Positions 37,246 to 45,089 of a stretch of 64,000 bases of DNA are shown here, piece after piece. Source of the DNA: Vibrio sp. YMD68 (GTDB taxonomy: Bacteria; Pseudomonadota; Gammaproteobacteria; Enterobacterales; Vibrionaceae); assembly GCF_029958905.1 (NCBI RefSeq), contig NZ_CP124614.1:1736001-1800000 (forward strand), in the 5' to 3' direction. Position numbers and translations under genes: made by a program. The notes beneath the pieces are model-generated. The model made no database searches. It was not told the origin of the DNA and saw nothing but the letters and a program-made list of their open reading frames with translations. Within the stretch, counting starts at the first letter, position 1. Each line of letters begins with the position of its first letter.

Positions 37246-37941
37246 TTAATGCTCCAAAACAATTTCGACTAAATCAGATCGTGTGTGTGACGATGAAAAC
37301 TCAACAATCTGTTCGGTTCCTTTAATCACGTTGGTGGTTTTAAACACCATGACTGGCGTTTTCGCTGGCAATTGCAATAAGCGGCAGTCTGTCTTTGTTG
37401 GCATTGCTGCCCTTAACCGTGTTGTCCTTCGACTCAACTCAATACCCAGCTTGTCTTTTAAGTAAGCGTGTAGAGAGCCGACTTCGAAGTATTTGACGAC
37501 AGGCCACCAATTCACGTTTGCTAAATAGTGGTCGATAACGCTCGCTGGCATTCCATCGATTTTTCGTAACGTCCTAAGCTTGATCACCTTAGACTCCGCA
37601 GGCAGGTCAAATAAACTGGATATTTTGTCATTCGCTGCCACAAGGCTGCGTTCAATAACCTGACTAGTTGGCAAACTGCCTTGTTCAAGTAAGTTGTCGG
37701 TAAAGTGCGCTCCCGAATGCAATGGGTAATCAAACGGTTGGCTCACGACCATGTTTCCCCGCCCTTGTTGACGTTCAATCAGCCCGTTAAACACCAGCTC
37801 ATCGATCGCTCGCCGAACAGTATGGCGATTTACATCAAAACGTTTCGCCAGCGTTGATTCGGCAGGTAGGTACTCCCCTCCTTGAAAGTAACGGCGTACG
37901 TCATTTTCAAGGCGCTTAGCGATATCAAGATAAATTCGCAT
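37246..37941 (-). CDS. phnF: GntR/HutC-family regulator PhnF
   Basis: This 231-residue repressor-type protein has an N-terminal winged helix (YLPAESTLAKRFDVNRHTVRRAIDELVFNGLIERQQGRG) and a UTRA ligand domain, as in other PhnF proteins. It probably senses a phosphonate-related signal. A palindrome TTATCTAGACAA lies 48 bases upstream of its start, and two copies lie before phnC, which fits autoregulation and control of the whole operon. Confidence 0.88.
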   Translation of the reverse strand: MRIYLDIAKRLENDVRRYFQGGEYLPAESTLAKRFDVNRHTVRRAIDELVFNGLIERQQGRGNMVVSQPFDYPLHSGAHFTDNLLEQGSLPTSQVIERSLVAANDKISSLFDLPAESKVIKLRTLRKIDGMPASVIDHYLANVNWWPVVKYFEVGSLHAYLKDKLGIELSRRTTRLRAAMPTKTDCRLLQLPAKTPVMVFKTTNVIKGTEQIVEFSSSHTRSDLVEIVLEH

Positions 37942-37988
37942 GTTCGTTCCGTCCTTTTTACGTCGTCATTCTCAATTCAACTCAGTAC

Positions 37989-38000
37989 TTATCTAGACAA
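37989..38000. promoter_or_regulatory. Candidate PhnF operator before phnF
   Basis: TTATCTAGACAA is a near-perfect palindrome with a TCTAGA core, located in the phnE-phnF gap. The same sequence and a perfect version occur before phnC. The TCTAGA-centred form resembles operators of HutC-type GntR regulators. Confidence 0.6.
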
Positions 38001-38015
38001 GTTACGACAAAATTT

Positions 38016-38804
38016 TTATATAAACCGCTTACGAATGTACTGTGACGCAAAGTCAATCAGGCTCACGGTGACAATGACGATCAACATGATTGAAGCCGTC
38101 TGCTGAAACTGGAAACCTCGGATGGCTTCCCATAGCAGCACTCCAATACCACCAGCACCAACCATTCCAACCACGGTGGCGGAGCGAACATTAGATTCAA
38201 GGCGATATAGCGTGAACGAAATCCACAACGGAAGGACTTGAGGCAACACCCCATAAAGGACTTCTTCCACTTTGTTTGCACCTGTTGCACGCACCCCTTC
38301 AACCGGGCCTAGGTCGATGGCTTCAACTGCCTCGGAAAACAGCTTTGCCAACACGCCAGTGGTGTGAATAAAGAGCGCAAGAACACCAGCAAACGGGCCA
38401 AGCCCCACCGCCACGACAAACAGCATGGCAAAGACCATTTCGTTGATCGCACGCGCCGAATCCATCAATCGTCGCATCGGTTGGTATATCCACCACGGCG
38501 CAATATTGTCAGAACAAAGCAAACCGAACGGAATCGAAAGTACGACCGCGAGAATGGTTCCCCATAGTGCTATTTGTATGGTGATGAGTGTTTCTTCTAC
38601 GTAGAGCTTCCAGTGTGTGAAATCCGGAGGGAAAAAATCCGAGGCCAACTCGACCATGTTTCCAGAGTCCTCAATTAACTGAGCTGGATTCATTTCAGCG
38701 CCCTGCCATGACCACGCGAGTATGAGTGCTATCAACAACATCGAAGCAAAGCGCTTCCATTGCGAGAAAGGGTGTATTGGGAGTACTAGAGTTTTACTGC
38801 TCAT
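38016..38804 (-). CDS. phnE: Phosphonate ABC transporter permease PhnE
   Basis: This 262-residue permease has about six membrane helices. The cytoplasmic coupling loop is seen as [32 protein letters not shown], the PhnE form of the EAA motif. It imports phosphonates with PhnC and PhnD. A 221-base gap with repeats and a hairpin separates it from phnD. Confidence 0.9.
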   Translation of the reverse strand: MSSKTLVLPIHPFSQWKRFASMLLIALILAWSWQGAEMNPAQLIEDSGNMVELASDFFPPDFTHWKLYVEETLITIQIALWGTILAVVLSIPFGLLCSDNIAPWWIYQPMRRLMDSARAINEMVFAMLFVVAVGLGPFAGVLALFIHTTGVLAKLFSEAVEAIDLGPVEGVRATGANKVEEVLYGVLPQVLPLWISFTLYRLESNVRSATVVGMVGAGGIGVLLWEAIRGFQFQQTASIMLIVIVTVSLIDFASQYIRKRFI

Positions 38805-38946
38805 TATGCCGAATCCATCAGACGGTTGTATGTAATCCAGCTCGTTAAAATACGAAGCCCAAGAGAGCTGGCTTGATTTGGTTTACGACTTTGTTTTAGC
38901 CGCATTGGTTAAATTTCGTTCGTTGCGCTTCATTCATTGAATCGGT

Positions 38947-39010
38947 GAACAAGTTGTATAAGCTGAACTAGTTGTAAAAGCTGAGCCGGAAAGCAAAAGC
39001 CTTCCAGCTC
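38947..39010. other. Repeat pair and hairpin in the phnD-phnE gap
   Basis: An 18-bp unit (GAACAAGTTGTATAAGCT) is present twice (38947-38982), followed by an interrupted stem-loop (38983-39010; GAGC, GGAA and GC arms pair with mismatches) ending 15 bases from the phnD stop codon. It may protect phnD mRNA 3' end and allow more PhnD than PhnE, as hairpins do in other binding-protein operons. Confidence 0.5.
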
Positions 39011-39025
39011 AACGTATTTCAACGC

Positions 39026-40027
39026 TTATTCCATCGCTTCAAGCGCACTCATTTGGCGATTTAACGCCGCCAGTGTGCGTTTGGTTTGAGAGAGTTTTTC
39101 AACTTGTTTATCCGATAGCTGTGTTTGAGCGCTTAACGCATTTAGCTGCTTATAAAGCGCAAGTTGACGAATTGGCAAAATTTGTAAGTCACTTGATGGT
39201 TTGAACGGAGCCCAATCTAGGTCTTTTAGGATCGCCACTTCACGCTCATCACCTGTAGTGCCGTAATCCATGAAGAAGCGGTATACATCGTTCTTAACGG
39301 TTTCTGGAAGGTTTTTACGCCATACAATCGGGTCAGACGGAATCAGTGGAGAGGTCCAAATAACCTTGATGTTTTTAAACTTCTCTGGATTAGTACGCTC
39401 AAAACGACGCATGTTTTCTGTATTGTTGGTGGCAACGTCCACTTGTTGGTTAGCCACCGCGAATAAATTCACTTCATGGCTTGAATTCAAGGTACGTTTA
39501 AAATCAGATGGTTGAATATTGTTCTTCGAGAAAACATAGTAAGACGGAACCAAAAAACCTGATGTTGAGTTTGGATCGCCGTTACCAAAAGCGAGCTCAG
39601 AGCGCTTTTCGATCATATCTTCAACGCTGTTGATTGGGCTGTCTTTGTGAGTGACCAATAAACTCCAGTAACCAGGGTTACCTTCAGAATCGACCGTTTG
39701 AGCAAAAATTTCACCTCCTGCACGGTCTACCGCCTCCATCGCAGACTTGTTCCCAAACCACGCCACATCAACTTTATCAAAACGCATGCCTTGAATAATG
39801 CCCGCGTAATCCGGCGCAAAATAGGCTTTGACTTCCATACCTAGTTTCTTACTCATGTCCTTTAAGAACGGGTCCCATACGGTTTTTAAGTTCTGCTGTG
39901 ATTCCGTTGAAATAATGCCAAAATTCAATGATTCCATTTTCTCTTCAGCTGAAACCGATGCAGTCATCGTTGCGGCAAGCAGACCAACGCCACAGGCAAT
40001 CGTTTTTAGTACTCGTAACATCTTCAA
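39026..40027 (-). CDS. phnD: Phosphonate-binding periplasmic protein PhnD
   Basis: This 333-residue binding protein has a signal peptide (about 1-27, ending SVSA-E). The mature part shows LNFGIISTESQQNLKTVWDPFL, the VDVAWFGNKSAMEAV block and GDPNSTSGFLVPSYYVF, which form the phosphonate site of PhnD. It delivers phosphonates to PhnCE. A short coiled-coil-like tail ends the protein. Confidence 0.92.
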   Translation of the reverse strand: MKMLRVLKTIACGVGLLAATMTASVSAEEKMESLNFGIISTESQQNLKTVWDPFLKDMSKKLGMEVKAYFAPDYAGIIQGMRFDKVDVAWFGNKSAMEAVDRAGGEIFAQTVDSEGNPGYWSLLVTHKDSPINSVEDMIEKRSELAFGNGDPNSTSGFLVPSYYVFSKNNIQPSDFKRTLNSSHEVNLFAVANQQVDVATNNTENMRRFERTNPEKFKNIKVIWTSPLIPSDPIVWRKNLPETVKNDVYRFFMDYGTTGDEREVAILKDLDWAPFKPSSDLQILPIRQLALYKQLNALSAQTQLSDKQVEKLSQTKRTLAALNRQMSALEAME

Positions 40028-40040
40028 TGTCCTTTGTGTG

Positions 40041-40874
40041 TTAACTAATAAGAGGGGTTGACGGGTTATTGATCGAAATAGGTGATGTTTGGTCTCCTAC
40101 CTCGACAGTGACTTCTGGTTTGTAACAGTAGAGTGCGTCCAATGCTTGTTTATCAATATTGGCGCTTTCTCCTTGGTAGAAAATCCTTCCTTCCCGCAGG
40201 GCGATAACGTGCTTGCAGTATTTGAGGGCATGTTCCACCTGATGTAGAGTTACAACAACAGGAATGCCCTCTTTTTGATTGATGTCGCTAAGCAGTTCCA
40301 TCACAATCCGTGATGACTCGGGATCAAGAGAGGCGATAGGTTCATCAGCAAAAATAATCTTTGCTTTTTGCATCAATGCTCTGGCAATGGCGACACGTTG
40401 CTGTTGACCGCCAGACAGAGTTGATACACGCTGAGACGCATAATCTTTCATCCCCACACGCTCTAATGCGGCCATCGCCTCTTGTTTTTGTAACTCAGTA
40501 AAGTTGCCAGTGAGGGTTCGCCATAGCGGCGTACTGCTCATTGCGCCAATCAAAACATTTGTCATCACGGACAATCGATTGACCAGATTGAATTGCTGAA
40601 AAATGTAGCCCGCTTGAGCTCGGCATTGTCGGACTTGAGAAGTGGCACGACCTTTGGCTTGGACGGTTTCGCCAAGCACTCGAACTTCACAAACATCGTT
40701 TTTGTCGCTGTAGACAAGCCCACTTAAATGCCGAAGTAAGGTTGATTTTCCTGATCCTGACGGACCAAGGAGCGCGGTCATTTCTCGATAGTTAATACTA
40801 AAATTTACCGCATCGAGTGCTTTGTTGTTTCCAAAGGTTTTCGTTAAACCTGTAACTTCGATAATGCTGTCCAT
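40041..40874 (-). CDS. phnC: Phosphonate ABC transporter ATPase PhnC
   Basis: This 277-residue ATPase has Walker A GPSGSGKST, signature LSGGQQQR, Walker B IIFADEPIASLDP and the switch histidine in VVTLHQVEHALKY. It is the first gene of the phnCDEFGHIJKLMNP operon, with two candidate PhnF operators 150-185 bases upstream. Its length exceeds E. coli PhnC by about 15 residues at the C-terminus. Confidence 0.92.
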   Translation of the reverse strand: MDSIIEVTGLTKTFGNNKALDAVNFSINYREMTALLGPSGSGKSTLLRHLSGLVYSDKNDVCEVRVLGETVQAKGRATSQVRQCRAQAGYIFQQFNLVNRLSVMTNVLIGAMSSTPLWRTLTGNFTELQKQEAMAALERVGMKDYASQRVSTLSGGQQQRVAIARALMQKAKIIFADEPIASLDPESSRIVMELLSDINQKEGIPVVVTLHQVEHALKYCKHVIALREGRIFYQGESANIDKQALDALYCYKPEVTVEVGDQTSPISINNPSTPLIS

Positions 40875-41023
40875 AATTCAGGGCACCTATGTGTTTAGTG
40901 TCCCTATCGTGTCGTTTGTATGTGTCGTTTTTATAAACAAAATATTTCAAGACGTTGACAGCGTTATCGCAGTGGAAAGAGGTATAAACAGGGCAATGCC
41001 TATGGCGACTGTGTTAGAAGCGA

Positions 41024-41057
41024 TTATCTAGACAAGCCTGTTCACTTATCTAGATAA
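41024..41057. promoter_or_regulatory. Two candidate PhnF operators before phnC
   Basis: TTATCTAGACAAG (41024-41036) and the perfect palindrome TTATCTAGATAA (41046-41057) are spaced 22 bp apart, two helical turns, so a pair of dimers could bind the same face. The third copy lies before phnF. The rest of the gap 40875-41238 holds the phnA terminator and a repeat. No convincing Pho box was found. Confidence 0.65.
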
Positions 41058-41096
41058 CCTCGTCATGAAAGGTTCATATAAATGGCGATGATAATG

Positions 41097-41130
41097 CGAA
41101 AAAAAGGGCGCCACCGTTTGGTGTCGCCCT
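41097..41130 (-). terminator. Rho-independent terminator after phnA
   Basis: On the minus strand an 11-bp stem with one mismatch (AGGGCGACACC pairing GGTGGCGCCCT) is followed by seven T residues. It lies about 110 bases after the phnA stop codon and insulates it from phnC. Confidence 0.8.
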
Positions 41131-41238
41131 GACAAATGAAGAATATTGTATTGTGGCTTGTATATTTATGGCTTGAAGAGCTGCGCTTTATCTATTCAAG
41201 CTTTTCAATTTATGCTTTTCAATTAACGTTCAGTCAGC

Positions 41239-41568
41239 TCACGCTTTTTTGACGTATTTCGCGGTCACCAACATCTCTCCCACACCGTCCACTTTGCAAT
41301 CGAGTTGATGATCCTTGCCTTCGATGATTCGCTTGATTATCGCTTTCGTTCCGATCTTAAGGTTCAAAGAACTGCCTTTCACTTTTAAATCTTTAACCAG
41401 AGTGACCTTGTCGCCTTGCTCTAACGGTTTGCCATTCAAATCGCAGACGGTAAAAACGTCTTCCGTTTCGTTGGGATTCCATTCGTAAGCGCATTCCGGA
41501 CAAATTAGATTCGCTCGGTCTTGGTAAACGAATTCAGATTGGCAATTAGGGCAAGCAGGAAATGACAT
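41239..41568 (-). CDS. phnA: Alkylphosphonate utilisation protein PhnA/YjdM
   Basis: This 109-residue protein has a zinc ribbon (CPNCQSEF and CPECAYEW) and the PhnA domain (VKDLKVKGSSLNLKIGTKAIIKRI, LDCKVDGVGEMLVTAKYVKK). Its role is uncertain despite the name, and it is not part of C-P lyase. Here it sits upstream of phnC on the same strand, but a terminator lies between them. A repeat-like stretch (GCTTTTCAATTTAT type) precedes its stop codon on the plus strand. Confidence 0.85.
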   Translation of the reverse strand: MSFPACPNCQSEFVYQDRANLICPECAYEWNPNETEDVFTVCDLNGKPLEQGDKVTLVKDLKVKGSSLNLKIGTKAIIKRIIEGKDHQLDCKVDGVGEMLVTAKYVKKA

Positions 41569-41787
41569 AAGATGATAACTTCTGTTAATAAATTTCTGTC
41601 AATGATAATCGTTCTTTGCTGCTTGATCGAGAGCAATCTAAACGTGTAACTTACCACAGCAATAGCCAGTTCCTATTAAACCAATAGGTATAATCAACGG
41701 TTGAGCTATTTATTATTTCCTCGCATTTGCGTATCTTACTGAGAATTACGTTAATACGACGCCACAATAAAAAGAATAGAGAATCCT

Positions 41788-42222
41788 ATGTCTAGCATTA
41801 CTACTCGTTGCCCATCATGTTCTGGGCTCAATAAAATCCCGACTGACCGTATTTCAGAAAGTCCTAAATGTGGTAAATGTCAGGCGCTCTTATTAGATGG
41901 TGCACCTATTGAAGGAACGTCATCAAACATAGACGCGTTACTTCAAAGCGACCAACCCGTAGTGATTGATTTTTGGGCACCCTGGTGCAACCCATGTGTT
42001 GGCTTTTCACCCGTGTTCGAGCAATCAGCAGCAGACAAAAAGGGGCAAGTACGCCACATTAAAATCAATACTGAAGATCAGCAAGAGCTCGCAGCAAAAT
42101 ACCGAATTCGTAGTATACCAACTATCATGGTGTTCAAAGGCGGTAAGCAGGTCGATATGATCAATGGCGCCTTGCCTAAGAGTCAGTTCGATCAGTGGCT
42201 TAGCCAAGCTGTTTCCAAATAG
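41788..42222 (+). CDS. trxC: Thioredoxin 2 (TrxC)
   Basis: This 144-residue thioredoxin has an N-terminal zinc-binding module (CPSCSGLNKIP and CGKCQALL) and a thioredoxin domain. The active site reads FWAPWCNPCVGFSP, so the usual CGPC is replaced by CNPC, which may change redox potential. The cis-proline loop SIPTIMVFKGGKQV is intact. The stop codon TAG is the first three bases of a 15-bp tandem repeat. Confidence 0.9.
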   Translation: MSSITTRCPSCSGLNKIPTDRISESPKCGKCQALLLDGAPIEGTSSNIDALLQSDQPVVIDFWAPWCNPCVGFSPVFEQSAADKKGQVRHIKINTEDQQELAAKYRIRSIPTIMVFKGGKQVDMINGALPKSQFDQWLSQAVSK

Positions 42223-42264
42223 AAGCTCTGTACATAGAAGCTTTACACATAGAAGCTCTACACA
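42220..42264. repeat. Tandem repeat, three 15-bp units, starting at the trxC stop codon
   Basis: Three copies (TAGAAGCTCTGTACA, TAGAAGCTTTACACA, TAGAAGCTCTACACA) begin with the stop codon of trxC itself. Confidence 0.85.
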
Positions 42265-42312
42265 TCGTAGATTGAGGATGAATTTCTCAATCAGGCCAAA
42301 TAGAAGTAGATA

Positions 42313-42347
42313 AAGCGAGTCTAAAATCAGAGACTCGCTTAGTTTTT
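42313..42347 (+). terminator. Terminator between trxC and the M60 protease gene
   Basis: A perfect 10-bp stem (AAGCGAGTCT and complement, 8-base loop) is followed by AGTTTTT. It lies about 90 bases after trxC and before the convergent protease gene. Confidence 0.82.
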
Positions 42348-42414
42348 AGTGACGATTATTATCTACGTTCTAATAACGCTATGTTACTAAGTCGGACAAT
42401 CAGACACCTAATTA

Positions 42415-44583
42415 CTATTTCAATTTGTACTTAATATCATTATCTCTATTTTCCCATATAGGAACATTTAAAGTAGAAAGCTTCATCGAGTTAATTTCCT
42501 GTTTGCTACTCGTAGTGACACTTATACCCCACTCCTCAAAGAACTCGACCAGATTGAACCCACTTGCTTTACTTGACTCAATAACAAATCTTTGAATTTT
42601 CTTGTCATTAGAAATAGAAGAAGAGTACATACTATTTTCACGGTAATTAAATCCTAACTGTTGGTAGAACTCTTCTCCAAACGCTAGGTCTAACTGCCAA
42701 AACATACCCAATTTTCCCCAGACATTTAATGAATCGAAATCTTTAACGGGTTTGTTTAAATAAGGAAATATCACATCATCCCAAGTGCCTTTTGTTTCTA
42801 GTCTTGGCTCAATATTGAACTTACGATTTATATATAAGGAAGTTAAGTTAACCGTTACTTCATTCATTCCTGACCAAGTAAATGGTTGAATTTGCATATG
42901 ATGTCCAAGCTCATGCCATGGCCCCCAGTCTCCCACTTTGCTGTCCTCTACAACGAAAATGTTTTTCAAACCCTTATCTGAGCAGGCCATTAGCCTCCAT
43001 GCCGACGCATTCATCGCTCCTGAACATTTATCATTGTTAATAGTGCCTTCAGGTTCTAAGCCATCAACAAAATGAAATTTGTGGGCTATTTTTCTATGTG
43101 GGCTGTTTTGATCATCGGATGTAATGCCGTATTGTTCTTGCGCCCATTGTATAGCATCATCCCAACCAGATATTAGCCGTTCAGGGCCACTATCCTCTAT
43201 ATATTCTAGTGCCGGGTATTTTTTTGCCGTTATAATTATGTTATCTCCAACTAACTCAACATAGGGAATATCACTGTAGTCATTCAACATTTCTTTCCAG
43301 TCATTTAGATTATTTTCATTCAACTTAAATCGCGGAAAAGGTTGGCCCCCAGAGATTAAATCAACGTTGACATTGCTGTTGTTTATTTTAGCGTCATTAT
43401 ATATATAGAGTATTCCACTTTTATTAATTTCTATTTCATTGGATCCTTTTGCTAAGCGGTGTTTTTCTGCATGTTTGAATTTATATGTTCTATCATCCGG
43501 AAGAGAGATGAACAATTGCGGAAGCTCAGATAACGCAGCGCCATCAATGCTAAGATTCACATCCAGAGTTTCACCCTTGTTGACCCAAAACCCCGTTGAT
43601 TGTAATGGTGTCGGTGCATGACGACGTCGTTGGTCAGATTGTAGATAGCTTGATTTACCGGGTTGTTCTACCGAAAAACTGCGCGGCATGAGCTCAGCGC
43701 CAGAAGCGATGGAGACAACAATATTATCAGTGTCAACAAGTTCTCCATCGCTCACCGTTAACTTAAACATATAGTCACTATCATCATGAGTGCCTGATGG
43801 AAAATGGACATTGGTATATTTTGATTGTGGATCAGTGATTTCAGCTTGTGGCCCAGAAATTTGTTCCCAATGATATTCAAGCTTATCACTGTCAACATCG
43901 CTCGATAATGAACCATCGAGTCGAACTTCTGCTGGCAGAGCGTCGATTTGAATGTCTTTTCCTGCGATCGCATTTGGGCGTTGATTCTTTGCTGCTAGGC
44001 CCGTAATCGAGATATTGTCGAACGCTTGAGCTTTCCCATCATTAACCGTTAGCTGAAACGTATATTGTGCATCTTCAGTTAACCGTGGTAACTGAAAGCT
44101 GGCTATCTCTTTTTGGCTATTACTAATGTCAACACTTGGCCCTGAAACTTGTCGCCATCGGTAGGTTAAGCGGTCGCCGTCTTCATCAAAAGAATCCGAA
44201 CCGTCGAGAGCAACGGCCTGACTTGGTGAAAGAACTGTTATATCAGGCCCTAATTCAATTCTTGGCGCGCGATTAGCCTGTCCTGAGGTACACTCCGAGG
44301 AGTCAGGAATCGGTAACCAAGGATCATTCCCCCATCCAGACTGGCTTGATGATGTTGGGCCATTAGGATTGGGCTCGCTGTTTGAGCCTGCCCACCACTT
44401 TGATTTATAGAGCATTTGTTCATGGCATACTTCTACACCGCCGGAATAGCTTTTCCTTTCCCATTTTTCAGCAGCTAAAGCCAATGACGAACATGTACTG
44501 GATATCAATATGCAAATTGGTAAAATTTTGTTCGTTTTAGTCACTCTGTTTTTCCCTTTGTTTACTTTAAATGGAGAAAGCAT
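42415..44583 (-). CDS. Secreted M60-family (AcfD/enhancin-like) metalloprotease
   Basis: This 722-residue secreted protein has a signal peptide ending LALAA (about residue 38). Next come an aromatic CBM5/12-like chitin-binding module (39-90, YKSKWWAGSN), two PKD-like domains (about 103-195 and 201-292), and an M60 catalytic domain (about 325-640) with the zinc motif HELGH at 557-561 and a downstream glutamate in NEVTVNL (575). M60 proteases attack mucin-type glycoproteins, and AcfD of V. cholerae and SslE of E. coli are relatives but much larger. An in-frame GTG at 44544 has an AAAGGGA site and may be the real start. A host- or chitin-surface role is inferred. Confidence 0.82.
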   Translation of the reverse strand: MLSPFKVNKGKNRVTKTNKILPICILISSTCSSLALAAEKWERKSYSGGVEVCHEQMLYKSKWWAGSNSEPNPNGPTSSSQSGWGNDPWLPIPDSSECTSGQANRAPRIELGPDITVLSPSQAVALDGSDSFDEDGDRLTYRWRQVSGPSVDISNSQKEIASFQLPRLTEDAQYTFQLTVNDGKAQAFDNISITGLAAKNQRPNAIAGKDIQIDALPAEVRLDGSLSSDVDSDKLEYHWEQISGPQAEITDPQSKYTNVHFPSGTHDDSDYMFKLTVSDGELVDTDNIVVSIASGAELMPRSFSVEQPGKSSYLQSDQRRRHAPTPLQSTGFWVNKGETLDVNLSIDGAALSELPQLFISLPDDRTYKFKHAEKHRLAKGSNEIEINKSGILYIYNDAKINNSNVNVDLISGGQPFPRFKLNENNLNDWKEMLNDYSDIPYVELVGDNIIITAKKYPALEYIEDSGPERLISGWDDAIQWAQEQYGITSDDQNSPHRKIAHKFHFVDGLEPEGTINNDKCSGAMNASAWRLMACSDKGLKNIFVVEDSKVGDWGPWHELGHHMQIQPFTWSGMNEVTVNLTSLYINRKFNIEPRLETKGTWDDVIFPYLNKPVKDFDSLNVWGKLGMFWQLDLAFGEEFYQQLGFNYRENSMYSSSISNDKKIQRFVIESSKASGFNLVEFFEEWGISVTTSSKQEINSMKLSTLNVPIWENRDNDIKYKLK

Positions 44584-44791
44584 AGAGTGAAAAATATGTC
44601 ATGTGTATGAAACGCTGTGTTACGTCGCCGCTACTGCAAAGCATAGATTATCGTAAAATTTCTTTTGTCGATTCAGTTATAAACAACCACTTTTTATTTC
44701 TATTAGCCTCAGTAAGAGATATCCAGATTGCTAAGCTTTCCTCGCAGTGGTCTAATAGTCATAAGCTAATGACCCATCTGGTAAAACCAAC

Positions 44792-44857
44792 ATGCAACAA
44801 GAGCAACAACCTACCTTCTTCTTTTTCGACTACGCAATCATCAATCTAATGCATTGA
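44792..44857 (+). pseudogene. sbcB: Orphaned 5' end of sbcB (exonuclease I)
   Basis: This stub begins ATG and encodes MQQEQQPTFFFFDY, matching the PTFFFFDYETWG start of the intact exonuclease I 9.7 kb to the right. After DY the sequence diverges and stops at codon 22. It is best read as the native sbcB start left behind when the element inserted. It retains the native promoter side and could still be transcribed and translated as a 21-residue peptide. Confidence 0.85.
44807..44829 (+). repeat. Left attachment site (attL), 23-bp direct repeat
   Basis: These 23 bases (starting CAACCTACCTTC, ending TTTTTCGA) recur exactly at 54501-54523. After one mismatch the next four bases also agree. They lie in the sbcB coding sequence at both places, as expected for a crossover core. 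Confidence 0.85.
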
Positions 44858-44976
44858 TTTAGTTATACAAATGGCACCATACCAACAACTTAAGACGCAA
44901 TTTAGACACATACTTTTCGCATCATCTCATCAGTTCAACCTACCGAATAACTTGCTAGATTAATAATTTGAAACTA

Positions 44977-44996
44977 CACTGTATAAAAAAACAGTA
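44977..44996 (+). promoter_or_regulatory. LexA (SOS) box before the two-gene unit
   Basis: The stretch CACTGTATAAAAAAACAGTA contains CTGT-N8-ACAG and agrees with the gammaproteobacterial consensus TACTGTATATATAYACAGTA at 16 of 20 positions. It lies about 95 bases before the start at 45090, with an overlapping TTGAAA that could be a -35 element. SOS control of the downstream genes is inferred. Confidence 0.7.
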
Positions 44997-45089
44997 GGCA
45001 CGCACGACCAAAGCTACTGTTAAGTGTATGCAACAAGACTCTTTATAGTTAAAATTCTGATTTACAACGTCAAAATAAGAATTACAACT

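Larger units (their letters stand above)
44584..45089. other. Junction region: former sbcB promoter, left att repeat and SOS-type control region
   Basis: Up to about 44806 this gap is the presumed original promoter and 5' end of sbcB. From 44830 it is element DNA, leading to a LexA-type box and the first cargo gene. An 82-codon frame (44601-44849) overlaps this and is judged spurious. Confidence 0.6.

Noticed and set aside
40944..40961. Possible Pho box before phnC
   Set aside because: On the minus strand CTGTCAACGTCTTGAAAT has one good half (6 of 7) but the second half matches only 4 of 7. This is not enough to call PhoB control.
44601..44849. An 82-codon frame across the left island junction
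   Set aside because: It has no ribosome site or domain and spans the att repeat in a different frame from the sbcB stub.
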